A stretch of 64,000 bases of DNA, taken from positions 62,001-126,000 of the forward strand of contig FPIT01000007.1 of NCBI GenBank assembly GCA_900119285.1, written 5' to 3'. Positions within the stretch are counted from its first letter, which is position 1, and every line of letters starts with the position of its first letter. The notes below the pieces were generated by a model that was not told where the DNA came from, searched no databases, and saw only the letters and a program-made list of their open reading frames with translations. The DNA is from Prevotellaceae bacterium HUN156. GTDB taxonomy: Bacteria > Bacteroidota > Bacteroidia > Bacteroidales > Bacteroidaceae. This document shows positions 44,536-52,650 of the stretch, piece by piece. The translations under genes were made by a program, and so were the position numbers.

Positions 44536-45168
44536 TTATCCAATAAATTTCATAATGACGTCCACGATTTCGTCTTCCGTTTTGCCGTCAGCAGAGATAA
44601 CAAGGTCGTAGTTTCGAGTGTCGTAGCGCGATGTTCCCGTGCACTTCTTTACATAGTTTTCACGCATTTTATCCACCTTTTCAATAGTTTTGCGAGCCTC
44701 TTCCTCCGTCAAGTTCTGCTTACGCATAAGGCGCTGGATGCGATGCGGCATAGAGGCTTGAATGAAAATGCTCAGATGATTAGGGTGATCACGGAAGATA
44801 AAGAAGCCACTACGACCTGCCACAACACAGGATTTCTCAGCAGCAAGATTCTGCAGTATCAGCGTTTCAGTCTTGAATACCTCATCGGTAGTCAGAGTGT
44901 CCGCCTTATCAGCCTTCTGCGGCATATAACAATTGCCTCCCCCAGATCCAACATCGAGGATACGAACAACATCGTCCCACCAACTATGCTTGGTTCCCTT
45001 TAGCTTTTCTATCTTTTCCACGCTGAGATCATACTCCTTCTGCAGGGATTCTATAAGTGCTTTGTCGTAATAAGGCACTCCCAGCTTTTCAGCTAACTTG
45101 CGGCCAACAGTGCGACCACCACTGCCCAATTCACGATTGATTGTGATAACAAAATTCTCGTTTTTCAT
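44536..45168 (-). CDS. Cytidylate kinase-like family protein
   Basis: A 210-residue P-loop NTPase. The N-terminus FVITINRELGSGGRTVGRKL has the GxGGRxxG-type nucleotide loop of the cytidylate-kinase-like family (Pfam type Cytidylate_kin2), followed by AEKLGVPYYDKALIESL, CVVAGRSGFFIFRDHPN and a Lys/Arg-rich lid (RIQRLMRKQNLTEEEARK). It phosphorylates an unknown small molecule; true CMP kinase (Cmk) is a different subgroup. Its promoter is at 45195-45202. Confidence 0.87.
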   Translation of the reverse strand: MKNENFVITINRELGSGGRTVGRKLAEKLGVPYYDKALIESLQKEYDLSVEKIEKLKGTKHSWWDDVVRILDVGSGGGNCYMPQKADKADTLTTDEVFKTETLILQNLAAEKSCVVAGRSGFFIFRDHPNHLSIFIQASMPHRIQRLMRKQNLTEEEARKTIEKVDKMRENYVKKCTGTSRYDTRNYDLVISADGKTEDEIVDVIMKFIG

Positions 45169-45194
45169 CTTCTATCAGTTTTAGGTTTCTGCTG

Positions 45195-45202
45195 CAAAGA
45201 TA
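45195..45202 (-). promoter_or_regulatory. -7 box of the cytidylate-kinase-like gene
   Basis: TATCTTTG on the minus strand, 26 nt before the ATG. Confidence 0.65.
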
Positions 45203-45330
45203 GTGATTATTTTGTAAAATCGTACATTTTCGCTTATTTTTTAGTTGATAATCATGTGCTAGATTATTTGAAGACCACAATATAAAAGTTATACCTATGT
45301 ATCGTCAATAAGAAAAGCCCATCAGCGCAC

Positions 45331-45406
45331 GAGATAGGCTAAGCTGACTCTGAGATAGGCTAAGTACGAGTTTTATCAGCTGTACCATTTTTCAGTATTA
45401 GCCTAT
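45331..45406. repeat. Direct repeat GAGATAGGCTAAG x2 with one inverted partner
   Basis: GAGATAGGCTAAG occurs at 45331-45343 and 45352-45364 (21 bp apart), and its inverse TTAGCCTAT lies at 45398-45406. On the minus-strand RNA downstream of the transporter the single left arm can pair with either of two right arms. The rest of the 277-bp gap (45169-45445) shows nothing beyond the promoter. Confidence 0.6.
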
Positions 45407-45445
45407 AAAAAGAAGCACGTAATAAGTATTGTCGATTTGAAATTA

Positions 45446-46366
45446 TTATCTCGAACCGATATAGAGGAATATCATACCGAGAAGCACAAGTGCCAGGTCG
45501 AATGCTTTTGCTTTGAGATTCTTCTCGTGGAAGAAAGCTGCACCAAAGAGGAAACTGACAATAACAGAGCCACGACGAATCATCGAGACAATAGAAATCA
45601 TGGCGTCGGGCATGGAGAGGGAGTAAAAATAAACAAAGTCAGCAGTGGAGAGAAACAGGCTGACACCAATAATTGACCAATGCCAATGGAACGGGGTGGT
45701 TTCCTTGTGCTTGGGCCACCACAACAAGAGCAGCATGGCGAGCATCATACCGCATTGATAGATATTATACCACGACTGCACGAGCATACGATCGAGTCCT
45801 ACTCCACCCGAATCTACAGGTGCCATAAGGAACTTATCATACAAACCACTGATAGCGCCAAATACGGCAGCACCGACAATCATCCATATCCAGTGGTCGC
45901 GACGAAAGTCGATACCTTCTTTCTTTCCACTACGACTGAGCATGAGGAACGACAGAATGGCGAGCAGAACACCCACCCACTGCCATACATTGAGTCGCTC
46001 GCCAAATACAAGCAAGGCACCAACAAGCACCATCACTGGACGCGTGGCATTGATAGGACCTACGATGGTAAGCGGCAGGTGCTTCATACCGAAATAGCCA
46101 AGCACCCAACTGGACAAGACGATGAGAGCTTTAAGCAGCACATAGCGATGCACCTCCCAGCCCCCTGCAGCCACTTTGAAAATGCTACCGTCAAGCATAT
46201 CGGTGGATGCGCTGACGATGATAAAAGGAAGGAATATCAATGAAGAAAACAGGGTATTCAGAAACAATACGGGAATAACGGCGTTGTCTTTCAGTGCCTG
46301 TTTTTTAAAAGAATCATAGCAGCCTAACAATGCTGCGGACATAAAAGCTAATAATAGCCAAGCCAT
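45446..46366 (-). CDS. EamA-family (DMT) transporter
   Basis: A 306-residue integral membrane protein with about ten helices and two EamA halves. The first half includes WLLLAFMSAALLGCYDSFKK, LNTLFSSLIFLPFIIVSA and LTIVGPINATRPVMVLVGA. The second includes WMIVGAAVFGAISGLYDKFL and IVSMIRRGSVIVSFLFGAAF. DMT transporters export amino acids, nucleotide sugars or other metabolites; the substrate is not readable here. It starts 21 bp after truA ends on the same strand, so it is probably co-transcribed with truA. Confidence 0.88.
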   Translation of the reverse strand: MAWLLLAFMSAALLGCYDSFKKQALKDNAVIPVLFLNTLFSSLIFLPFIIVSASTDMLDGSIFKVAAGGWEVHRYVLLKALIVLSSWVLGYFGMKHLPLTIVGPINATRPVMVLVGALLVFGERLNVWQWVGVLLAILSFLMLSRSGKKEGIDFRRDHWIWMIVGAAVFGAISGLYDKFLMAPVDSGGVGLDRMLVQSWYNIYQCGMMLAMLLLLWWPKHKETTPFHWHWSIIGVSLFLSTADFVYFYSLSMPDAMISIVSMIRRGSVIVSFLFGAAFFHEKNLKAKAFDLALVLLGMIFLYIGSR

Positions 46367-46387
46367 TTACAAAAAAATATAGAATAA

Positions 46388-47116
46388 TTAATATTTTACA
46401 TCTTCGAGGAACAAAGCTTTGGCGGGCATAGACTCGCCAGCCTGCGTACGTTGTTTACCCTCTATCACCAGTCGGAATTCATCGAGCGACATACGACCAC
46501 GACCTACTTCAACAAGGGTTCCTACTACAGCACGCACCATATTGCGAAGAAAGCGGTTTGCGGTAATTTCGAAATACCACGACGAGGGCGACGTCTGATG
46601 CCATTGAGCATGCGTAACATGACAGATGGTGGTCTTCACATCACTACCGGCCTTACAGAAAGCGCCAAAGTCGTCATACCCCATCAGTATGCGACCGGCT
46701 TCATTCATCAGTTCAAAGTCAAGCGAATAGTGAATCTGCTGAGAATACTGACGCACAAAAGGATTCTTCTTAGTATGTATATAATAATGGTACGTGCGAG
46801 AGGTTGCAGAGAAACGAGCGTGCATATCAGCAGCCACAGCCTCAATCCTATCTACAGATATATCGTGAGGCAAAAGGCCGTTAAGTTTCTTTGTCACCAC
46901 CTGAGCATCAAACTCTACCTCGGTATCAAAGTGGGCAGCCATCACACGAGCATGCACACCAGCATCGGTACGTCCAGCACCCGTAACCATCACGCGTTCA
47001 CGCAACAGCAAGGACAGACAGCGTTTCAACTCACTCTGCACTGTCACTCCGTTAGGCTGTACCTGCCACCCATGGTAGGCTGTACCATCATAACTAAACC
47101 ATACGAAATATCTCAT
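46388..47116 (-). CDS. truA: tRNA pseudouridine(38-40) synthase
   Basis: The frame runs to 47269, but the family start MRYFVWFSYDGTAYHGWQ is at 47116 (242 aa), just after the promoter at 47140-47147. The catalytic Asp lies in GRTDAGVHARVMAAHF (about 54-69). Further blocks are LNGLLPHDISVDRI, ARFSATSRTYHYYI and NRFLRNMVRAVVGTLVEVG. It modifies uridines in tRNA anticodon stem-loops. The EamA transporter follows. Confidence 0.96.
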   Translation of the reverse strand: MRYFVWFSYDGTAYHGWQVQPNGVTVQSELKRCLSLLLRERVMVTGAGRTDAGVHARVMAAHFDTEVEFDAQVVTKKLNGLLPHDISVDRIEAVAADMHARFSATSRTYHYYIHTKKNPFVRQYSQQIHYSLDFELMNEAGRILMGYDDFGAFCKAGSDVKTTICHVTHAQWHQTSPSSWYFEITANRFLRNMVRAVVGTLVEVGRGRMSLDEFRLVIEGKQRTQAGESMPAKALFLEDVKY

Positions 47117-47139
47117 ATCGATTTGCTCTTTTCCGAATG

Positions 47140-47147
47140 CAAAGGTA
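47140..47147 (-). promoter_or_regulatory. -7 box of truA
   Basis: TACCTTTG on the minus strand, 23 nt before the ATG, with a TTTG (47166-47169) 18 nt upstream. It is divergent from and almost touching the promoter of the HD gene. Confidence 0.68.
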
Positions 47148-47178
47148 CAAAAAAATTGTGTATTACAAAAATAATGTG

Positions 47179-47186
47179 TAATTTTG
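47179..47186 (+). promoter_or_regulatory. -7 box of the HD phosphohydrolase gene
   Basis: TAATTTTG, with ATTG at 47155-47158 exactly 20 nt upstream. The ATG at 47196 follows by only 9 nt, predicting a leader of about 6 nt. An ATG at 47184 inside the box is excluded. Confidence 0.68.
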
Positions 47187-47195
47187 CAGCGAATT

Positions 47196-48416
47196 ATGAA
47201 CGAACACAAGATTATCAATGACCCTGTATTCGGGTTTATTAAAATACGCCGTGGCCTGCTGTACGACATCGTGAGTCATCCGCTGTTTCAGCGTCTGAAC
47301 CGCATCGCACAGTTGGGACTGACCTCGGTAGTATATCCAGGTGCACGCCATACACGCTTTCAACACTCGATAGGTGCGCTACACCTGATGTCGGAGGCTG
47401 TGAAGTCTCTGACGGAGAAAGGAATCTACATCTTCGACCTGGAAGAAGAGGCTGTAGAGGCTGCCATCCTGATGCACGACATAGGACACGGTCCTTTTTC
47501 GCATGTACTGGAGAACACACTTATTAGCGGCATCTCGCACGAAGACATCTCATTAATGATGATGGAGCAAATGAACCAAGACCTGAAAGGTCAGTTGAAT
47601 CTGGCTATCAGCATCTTCAAAGACGAATATCCCAACAAGATTTTCCACCAACTTATCTCGTCGCAGTTGGATATGGACCGTTTGGACTATCTGCGTCGAG
47701 ACTCGTTCTATACGGGTGTAACAGAGGGCAATATCGGTTCAGCACGCATCATCAAGATGCTAAATGTGACTGACGACCGACTGGTGGTAGAAGCCAAGGG
47801 CATATACTCGGTGGAAAATTATCTCACCACACGCAGACTGATGTACTGGCAGGTTTATCTGCACAAAACTACGGTGGGCTACGAGAAAATTCTTGTCAAT
47901 GCCCTGAGACGAGCTAAGGATTTGGCTCACAATGGTCGCACACCTTTTGCAGCCCCTGCCCTCGTCTATTTCCTTGAAAACAACATTGACCGCGAGTGGT
48001 TTGACACTCACGAGGAGGCACTACAGATGTATGCAGAGCTAGATGATTCTGACATCTGGAGTGCACTAAAGGTATGGCGCCACTCTGACGACAAGATACT
48101 CGCCACACTGGCAGCCGATCTATTAGACCGTCATCTGTTCAAGGTCGAGGTAACCGAAGAACAACCCACGGAAGAACACATCAGCAAAATCCGCCGACAG
48201 ATAGCCAATGCGATGGGCATCAGCGAGGAAGACACCCGCTATATGATATCTCTGACAGAGATAGGAAAAGACATGTATAATCCGGAGGACGACAGCATTG
48301 GAATCCTATATAAAGACGGCACCGTAAGAGATATTTCTGAGGCATCGGAAATACTTAACGTGCAACTGCTTTCAAAAAAAATACGTAAATATTATCTCTG
48401 TTATCAACGAGTTTAA
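47196..48416 (+). CDS. HD-domain phosphohydrolase (dGTPase-like)
   Basis: A 406-residue protein. The promoter excludes the ATG at 47184, so the start is 47196 (MNEHKIINDPVFGFIKIRR). The HD motifs are GARHTRFQHSIGALHLM (about 50-66), AILMHDIGHGPFSHVLE (about 90-106) and the distal Asp in SSQLDMDRLDYLRRDSFYTG. This pattern is that of the COG1078-type HD phosphohydrolases, which cleave dGTP or other nucleotides. It is monocistronic, divergent from truA. Confidence 0.9.
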   Translation: MNEHKIINDPVFGFIKIRRGLLYDIVSHPLFQRLNRIAQLGLTSVVYPGARHTRFQHSIGALHLMSEAVKSLTEKGIYIFDLEEEAVEAAILMHDIGHGPFSHVLENTLISGISHEDISLMMMEQMNQDLKGQLNLAISIFKDEYPNKIFHQLISSQLDMDRLDYLRRDSFYTGVTEGNIGSARIIKMLNVTDDRLVVEAKGIYSVENYLTTRRLMYWQVYLHKTTVGYEKILVNALRRAKDLAHNGRTPFAAPALVYFLENNIDREWFDTHEEALQMYAELDDSDIWSALKVWRHSDDKILATLAADLLDRHLFKVEVTEEQPTEEHISKIRRQIANAMGISEEDTRYMISLTEIGKDMYNPEDDSIGILYKDGTVRDISEASEILNVQLLSKKIRKYYLCYQRV

Positions 48417-48423
48417 GGAGCAA

Positions 48424-48457
48424 TTTTTTGTATTTTGCTCGTTTATTCGCAACTATG
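48424..48457 (+). repeat. Decayed duplicate of the lpxD promoter region
   Basis: The 34 bases here align with 48500-48533 at a fixed offset of 76 bp, agreeing at most positions (shared blocks GTATTT, GTTTATTCG, AACT-TG). The copy's -7 position reads CAACTATG against TAACTTTG, so it should be inactive. Confidence 0.65.
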
Positions 48458-48501
48458 AACTGCGTTCGAACTTATTGAGCATTCGGAAATACTCAAAAAA
48501 A

Positions 48502-48533
48502 TTTGGTATTTCGCTTGTTTATTCGTAACTTTG
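48502..48533 (+). promoter_or_regulatory. Promoter of the lpxD operon
   Basis: TTTG (48502-48505), 20 nt, TAACTTTG (48526-48533): an exact consensus match, 29 nt before the lpxD ATG. Confidence 0.85.
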
Positions 48534-48562
48534 CAGCGTTTATTAAAACTTTTCGTTAGAAT

Positions 48563-49543
48563 ATGGAATTTACAGCCAAGCAAATCGCCGATATGATTGG
48601 CGGCCGTGTTGAAGGCGACGAACAAGCCCAAATCAACACCTTTGCAAAGATTGAAGAGGGACGGAAAGGAGCGATTTCTTTCCTGTCAAACCCCAAATAT
48701 ACACCTTATATCTATGAGACACAGTCGAGCGTTGTACTCATCAATGAGGATGTAGAGTTGACACAGCCTGTAAGCTGTACGCTGATTCGCGTAAAGAATG
48801 CCTACGAGAGCGTAGCCAAACTATTACAGCTTTATGCATCTATGATGCCAAAGAAGACTGGCATCGACCCATTGGCATTTGTATCAAAGAGTGCTCAAAT
48901 CGGTGAAAATGTATATATAGCCCCATTCGCCTTCATTGGTGAAAACGTAAAGATTGGCGATGGCTCACGCATCTTCCCCCATGTAACTATCTATGACGGT
49001 TGTCAGATTGGCAAGAATGTCACCATTCATGCAGGTAGCGTTATCGGTGCCGACGGCTTCGGTTTTGCACCTACAGCAAGTGGATACGACAAGATTCCTC
49101 AGATTGGTATCGTTGTTATAGAAGACGATGTAGAGATTGGTGCCAACACTTGTGTGGACCGCTCTACCATGGGACAGACCGTTATCCATAAGGGAGTAAA
49201 GTTGGACAACCTCGTACAGATTGCCCACAACTGTGAGGTCGGTGCCAATACCGTAATGTCAGCACAGGTTGGTTTGGCTGGCTCTACCAAGGTTGGTGAG
49301 TGGTGTATGTTTGGCGGACAAGTTGGTCTGGCTGGTCACCTCACCGTTGGCGATCACGTCAACCTCGGTGGACAGAGTGGTGTTACAGGTAATGTCAAAT
49401 CTAACCAGACACTGATTGGCTCGCCCGTTATGGAACCAGGAGTCTTCTTTAAGGCTGCTGCCATAATGAAGCGCTTGCCCGATATGTATAAAGAGATAAG
49501 CGCACTGCGCAAAGAATTAGAAGAACTCAAGAAAACAAAATAA
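48563..49543 (+). CDS. lpxD: UDP-3-O-acylglucosamine N-acyltransferase
   Basis: A 326-residue lipid A enzyme that adds the second acyl chain. The N-terminal uridine-binding domain (about 1-100; [34 protein letters not shown]) precedes a left-handed beta-helix of hexapeptide repeats ([20 protein letters not shown]), then the catalytic-His region ([20 protein letters not shown]), and a C-terminal helix. First gene of a compact lipid A run, 5 bp before lpxC-fabZ. Confidence 0.97.
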   Translation: MEFTAKQIADMIGGRVEGDEQAQINTFAKIEEGRKGAISFLSNPKYTPYIYETQSSVVLINEDVELTQPVSCTLIRVKNAYESVAKLLQLYASMMPKKTGIDPLAFVSKSAQIGENVYIAPFAFIGENVKIGDGSRIFPHVTIYDGCQIGKNVTIHAGSVIGADGFGFAPTASGYDKIPQIGIVVIEDDVEIGANTCVDRSTMGQTVIHKGVKLDNLVQIAHNCEVGANTVMSAQVGLAGSTKVGEWCMFGGQVGLAGHLTVGDHVNLGGQSGVTGNVKSNQTLIGSPVMEPGVFFKAAAIMKRLPDMYKEISALRKELEELKKTK

Positions 49544-49548
49544 TTACT

Positions 49549-50934
49549 ATGAAACAGAAAACACTCAAAGGCAGTTTCTCACTCTTCGGAAAAGGACTGC
49601 ACACGGGTCTGAATCTTACAGTAACATTTAATCCTGCACCAGAGAATTCTGGTTATAAGATACAGCGCATCGACCTTGAAGGTGAGCCTATCATTGATGG
49701 TATTGCCGAGAACGTAATAGACACTCAGCGTGGTACTGTTTTAGCGAAGGGTGATGCTCGTGTATCAACAGTAGAACATGCTTTAGCTGCGCTGTATGCT
49801 ATGGGCATTGACAACTGTCTGATGCAGGTTAACGGTCCTGAGTTCCCTATCCTTGACGGTTCTTCCATACAGTATGTAGAAAAGATTCAGGAGATAGGAA
49901 CAGAGGAGCAGAATGCACCTAAAGACTGGTATATCATTCGAAAGAAGATAGAGGTAAAGGACGAGACCACAGGTTCATGCATTACTATCTTACCTGATGA
50001 TGAGTTCTCGCTCACTGCTATGTGCTCGTTTGAATCTAAATTCATCAATTCTCAGTTTGCCACACTTGACAGCACAGAACAGTTTGTAACAGAGATTGCT
50101 GCTGCACGTACGTTTGTCTTCGTACGCGACATTGAGCCTTTGTTGCAGGCCAACCTCATCAAGGGTGGCGACATGGATAACGCTATTGTTATCTATGAGC
50201 GTCAGACCACTCAGGAACGCCTCGACATGCTGGCAGATATGCTGGGTGTAGAACATCGCGATGCTACTGAGTTGGGATACATTCAGCACAAGCCACTAGT
50301 TTGGGAGAACGAGTGTACCCGTCATAAGTTGCTTGACATTATTGGCGACATGGCACTGATTGGTAAGCCCATCAAGGGTCGCATCATTGCCACTCGTCCT
50401 GGACATACTATTAATAATAAGTTCGCGCGTCAGATGCGTAAGGAGATTCGTAAGCACGAGGTTCAAGCTCCTGTCTACGATCCAAATGAGGAGCCCATCA
50501 TGGACGTCAACCGCATCCGCGAATTGCTGCCCCACCGCTATCCCATGCAGTTAGTTGATAAGGTGACTGCATTGGGCGCTAATACCATCGTAGGTATCAA
50601 GAATGTAACCTCTAATGAGCCTTTCTTTCAGGGACATTTCCCAGAAGAGCCTGTTATGCCTGGTGTGCTACAGATTGAGGCTATGGCACAGTGCGGCGGT
50701 CTGCTCGTATTGAACACCCTAGAGAATCCTTCAAGCTGGTCTACCTACTTTATGAAGATTGACGATGTGAAGTTCCGCCAGAAGGTTGTTCCCGGTGACA
50801 CGCTGATTTTCAAGGTAGATTTGCTAGCTCCCGTACGCCACGGTATCTCTTCCATGAAGGGTTACATCTTCGTAGGCGACCACGTAGTTGCTGAAGCAAC
50901 TTTCACCGCACAGATTGTAAAGAACAAGGAATAA
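49549..50934 (+). CDS. lpxC/fabZ: Fused UDP-3-O-acyl-GlcNAc deacetylase / beta-hydroxyacyl-ACP dehydratase
   Basis: A 461-residue fusion. Residues 1-300 are LpxC, the zinc deacetylase committing to lipid A: KGSFSLFGKGLHTGLNLTV, zinc His in STVEHALAALYAMG, and TRHKLLDIIGDMALIG with the His and Asp ligands, then RPGHTINNKFA with the catalytic His. Residues 315-461 are FabZ, which dehydrates hydroxyacyl-ACP: IRELLPHRYPMQLVDKV (catalytic His) and GHFPEEPVMPGVLQIEAMAQ (catalytic Glu). This fusion is a hallmark of Bacteroidota and links lipid A to fatty acid synthesis, which compete for the same hydroxyacyl-ACP. 6 bp before lpxA. Confidence 0.97.
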   Translation: MKQKTLKGSFSLFGKGLHTGLNLTVTFNPAPENSGYKIQRIDLEGEPIIDGIAENVIDTQRGTVLAKGDARVSTVEHALAALYAMGIDNCLMQVNGPEFPILDGSSIQYVEKIQEIGTEEQNAPKDWYIIRKKIEVKDETTGSCITILPDDEFSLTAMCSFESKFINSQFATLDSTEQFVTEIAAARTFVFVRDIEPLLQANLIKGGDMDNAIVIYERQTTQERLDMLADMLGVEHRDATELGYIQHKPLVWENECTRHKLLDIIGDMALIGKPIKGRIIATRPGHTINNKFARQMRKEIRKHEVQAPVYDPNEEPIMDVNRIRELLPHRYPMQLVDKVTALGANTIVGIKNVTSNEPFFQGHFPEEPVMPGVLQIEAMAQCGGLLVLNTLENPSSWSTYFMKIDDVKFRQKVVPGDTLIFKVDLLAPVRHGISSMKGYIFVGDHVVAEATFTAQIVKNKE

Positions 50935-50940
50935 AACACT

Positions 50941-51711
50941 ATGAATAAAATACATCCATTAGCAGTGGTAGATCCCGAAGCCAAGATTGGCGACAACAAT
51001 GAGATTGGTGCCTTCTGCGTGATTGATAAGAACGTCGTTATCGGCGACAACAATAAATTTCTGAACAACGTAACCATCCACTACGGTGCTCGTATTGGTA
51101 ATAATAACGAGTTCTTCCCTGGTGCTAGCATCTCTACTAAGCCTCAGGATTTGAAGTTCCAAGGCGAGGATACCACTTGCGAGATTGGTGACAATAACTC
51201 TATTCGTGAGAATGTCACTATCAGTCGTGGTACTGCATCAAGAGGTAAGACTGTAGTAGGTAATGGTAATCTTCTGATGGAGAATATGCACATCGGTCAC
51301 GACTGTGTTATCGGCAACGGCTGCATCATCGGTAACTCTACAAAGTTTGCTGGCGAAGTGGAGGTTGACGACAATGCGATTATCTCAGCATGTTGCTTGT
51401 TCCACCAGTTCCTGCATGTAGGCGGATATATCATGTTCCAGGGCGGTTCACGCACTTCACAGGACATTCCCCCTTACGTTATAGCAGGTAAAGAACCAAT
51501 CCGCTACGCAGGTGTCAACCTGATTGGTCTGCGTCGCAGAGGTTTCTCTAACGAGACTATCGATGCCATCCACGATGCCTATCGCATTATCTACTCTAAG
51601 GGTATCATGAAGGACGGTGTGGCTGAAGCTCGTGCTAAGTATCCCAACTCTAAGGAAGTGGAATACATCTGCTCATTTATCGAAAACTCTAAGCGCGGAG
51701 TGATTAGATAA
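50941..51711 (+). CDS. lpxA: UDP-N-acetylglucosamine O-acyltransferase
   Basis: A 256-residue trimeric left-handed beta-helix enzyme, first step of lipid A synthesis. The hexapeptide repeats run from MNKIHPLAVVDPEAKIGDNN. The catalytic His lies in LLMENMHIGHDCVIGNGCII (about 113-132). Further blocks are CCLFHQFLHVGGYIMFQGG and VNLIGLRRRGFSNETIDAI. The length is standard. The stop codon overlaps the first unit of a 7-bp tandem repeat that runs to the miaA start. Confidence 0.97.
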   Translation: MNKIHPLAVVDPEAKIGDNNEIGAFCVIDKNVVIGDNNKFLNNVTIHYGARIGNNNEFFPGASISTKPQDLKFQGEDTTCEIGDNNSIRENVTISRGTASRGKTVVGNGNLLMENMHIGHDCVIGNGCIIGNSTKFAGEVEVDDNAIISACCLFHQFLHVGGYIMFQGGSRTSQDIPPYVIAGKEPIRYAGVNLIGLRRRGFSNETIDAIHDAYRIIYSKGIMKDGVAEARAKYPNSKEVEYICSFIENSKRGVIR

Positions 51712-51753
51712 TTGAAAATTGACAATTAACAATTGACAATTGAGAATTAATTG
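51710..51753. repeat. Heptameric tandem repeat (AATTGAC-type) between lpxA and miaA
   Basis: Units AATTGAA, AATTGAC, AATTAAC, AATTGAC, AATTGAG and AATTAAT run head to tail, followed by TGG. The lpxA stop codon TAA and the miaA start codon TTG both lie in the array. The period matches the repeats inside the DUF5715 and leuA-like genes. Confidence 0.85.
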
Positions 51754-52650
51754 GATACGCTTGTTGTGATAACAGGTCCTACAGCGGTAGGAAAGACGGC
51801 GCTGACTATGGAGTTGGCACAGCATTACGGCGTACCTATCATCAATGCCGATTCTAGGCAGATATACCGCGAACTGAAAATAGGTACTGCGGCTCCTACT
51901 GCCGAACAGCAACAGTTGGTGAAACACTACTTTGTAGGCACGAAAAGTATCGACGACTACTATAACGCCTCCATGTATGAACAGGAGGTACTGGAACTGT
52001 TGGACGCTAAGCGTTCAACTTTCCATGTTTTAAGCGGTGGCTCTATGATGTATGTTGATGCTGTATGTAATGGCATTGACGACATCCCTACCGTAAGAGA
52101 TGATATCCGTGAGGAGATGAAGCGTCGCTATGCAGAAGAAGGATTGGAAGCACTTTGTGAAGATCTACTACGACTAGATCCTGAACACTATGCCATCGTA
52201 GATCGTCAGAATCATCGTCGTGTGATTCATGCTTTAGAGATCTGCTACCAAACAGGGCGTACCTATACTTCCTTCCGCACACAACAGAAAAAGCAGCGAC
52301 CATTCAACATCGTTAAAATCGGACTTAATCGCGACCGCGAAGAGCTCTATAATCGCATCAATCAACGTGTAGATCAGATGATGGAAGACGGCCTACTGGA
52401 AGAAGTAAAGAGCCTCGTTAACAAACGTAACACAAACGCCTTAAATACAGTAGGATATAAAGAACTGTTCGATTATCTTGACGGACGTTGGTCGCTGGAT
52501 GAAGCCGTAGAACGCATCAAGGGAAATACCCGTCGCTATGCTCGCAAACAACTCACTTGGTACAAGCGTGATGCAAACATGCGCTGGTTTCACCCTGACA
52601 ACATTACAGAAATAAAGAATTATCTTTCGCAATATGAAAAAGTACATTGA
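51751..52650 (+). CDS. miaA: tRNA dimethylallyltransferase, TTG start
   Basis: A 299-residue enzyme that prenylates A37 of tRNAs reading UNN codons. The P-loop [19 protein letters not shown] (about 5-23), [18 protein letters not shown] (about 34-51) and GTPxN-like [11 protein letters not shown] are typical. An in-frame TAA ends at 51750, so the start must be TTG 51751 or later; the next Met lies beyond the P-loop, and TTG gives the expected N-terminus. The start codon and the region for ribosome binding are made of the tandem repeat. The 3' end overlaps the PBP gene by 17 bp. Confidence 0.9.
   Translation: MDTLVVITGPTAVGKTALTMELAQHYGVPIINADSRQIYRELKIGTAAPTAEQQQLVKHYFVGTKSIDDYYNASMYEQEVLELLDAKRSTFHVLSGGSMMYVDAVCNGIDDIPTVRDDIREEMKRRYAEEGLEALCEDLLRLDPEHYAIVDRQNHRRVIHALEICYQTGRTYTSFRTQQKKQRPFNIVKIGLNRDREELYNRINQRVDQMMEDGLLEEVKSLVNKRNTNALNTVGYKELFDYLDGRWSLDEAVERIKGNTRRYARKQLTWYKRDANMRWFHPDNITEIKNYLSQYEKVH

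Noticed and set aside
44446..45003. 185-codon plus-strand frame covering the candidate sRNA terminator
   Set aside because: It starts inside the terminator stem and is antisense to the cytidylate-kinase-like gene.
46451..47221. 256-codon plus-strand frame
   Set aside because: It is antisense to truA, which has complete catalytic motifs.
48458..48480. GTTCGAAC-like stretch as a tRNA T-loop
   Set aside because: No acceptor stem, anticodon arm or CCA-compatible end can be formed around it.
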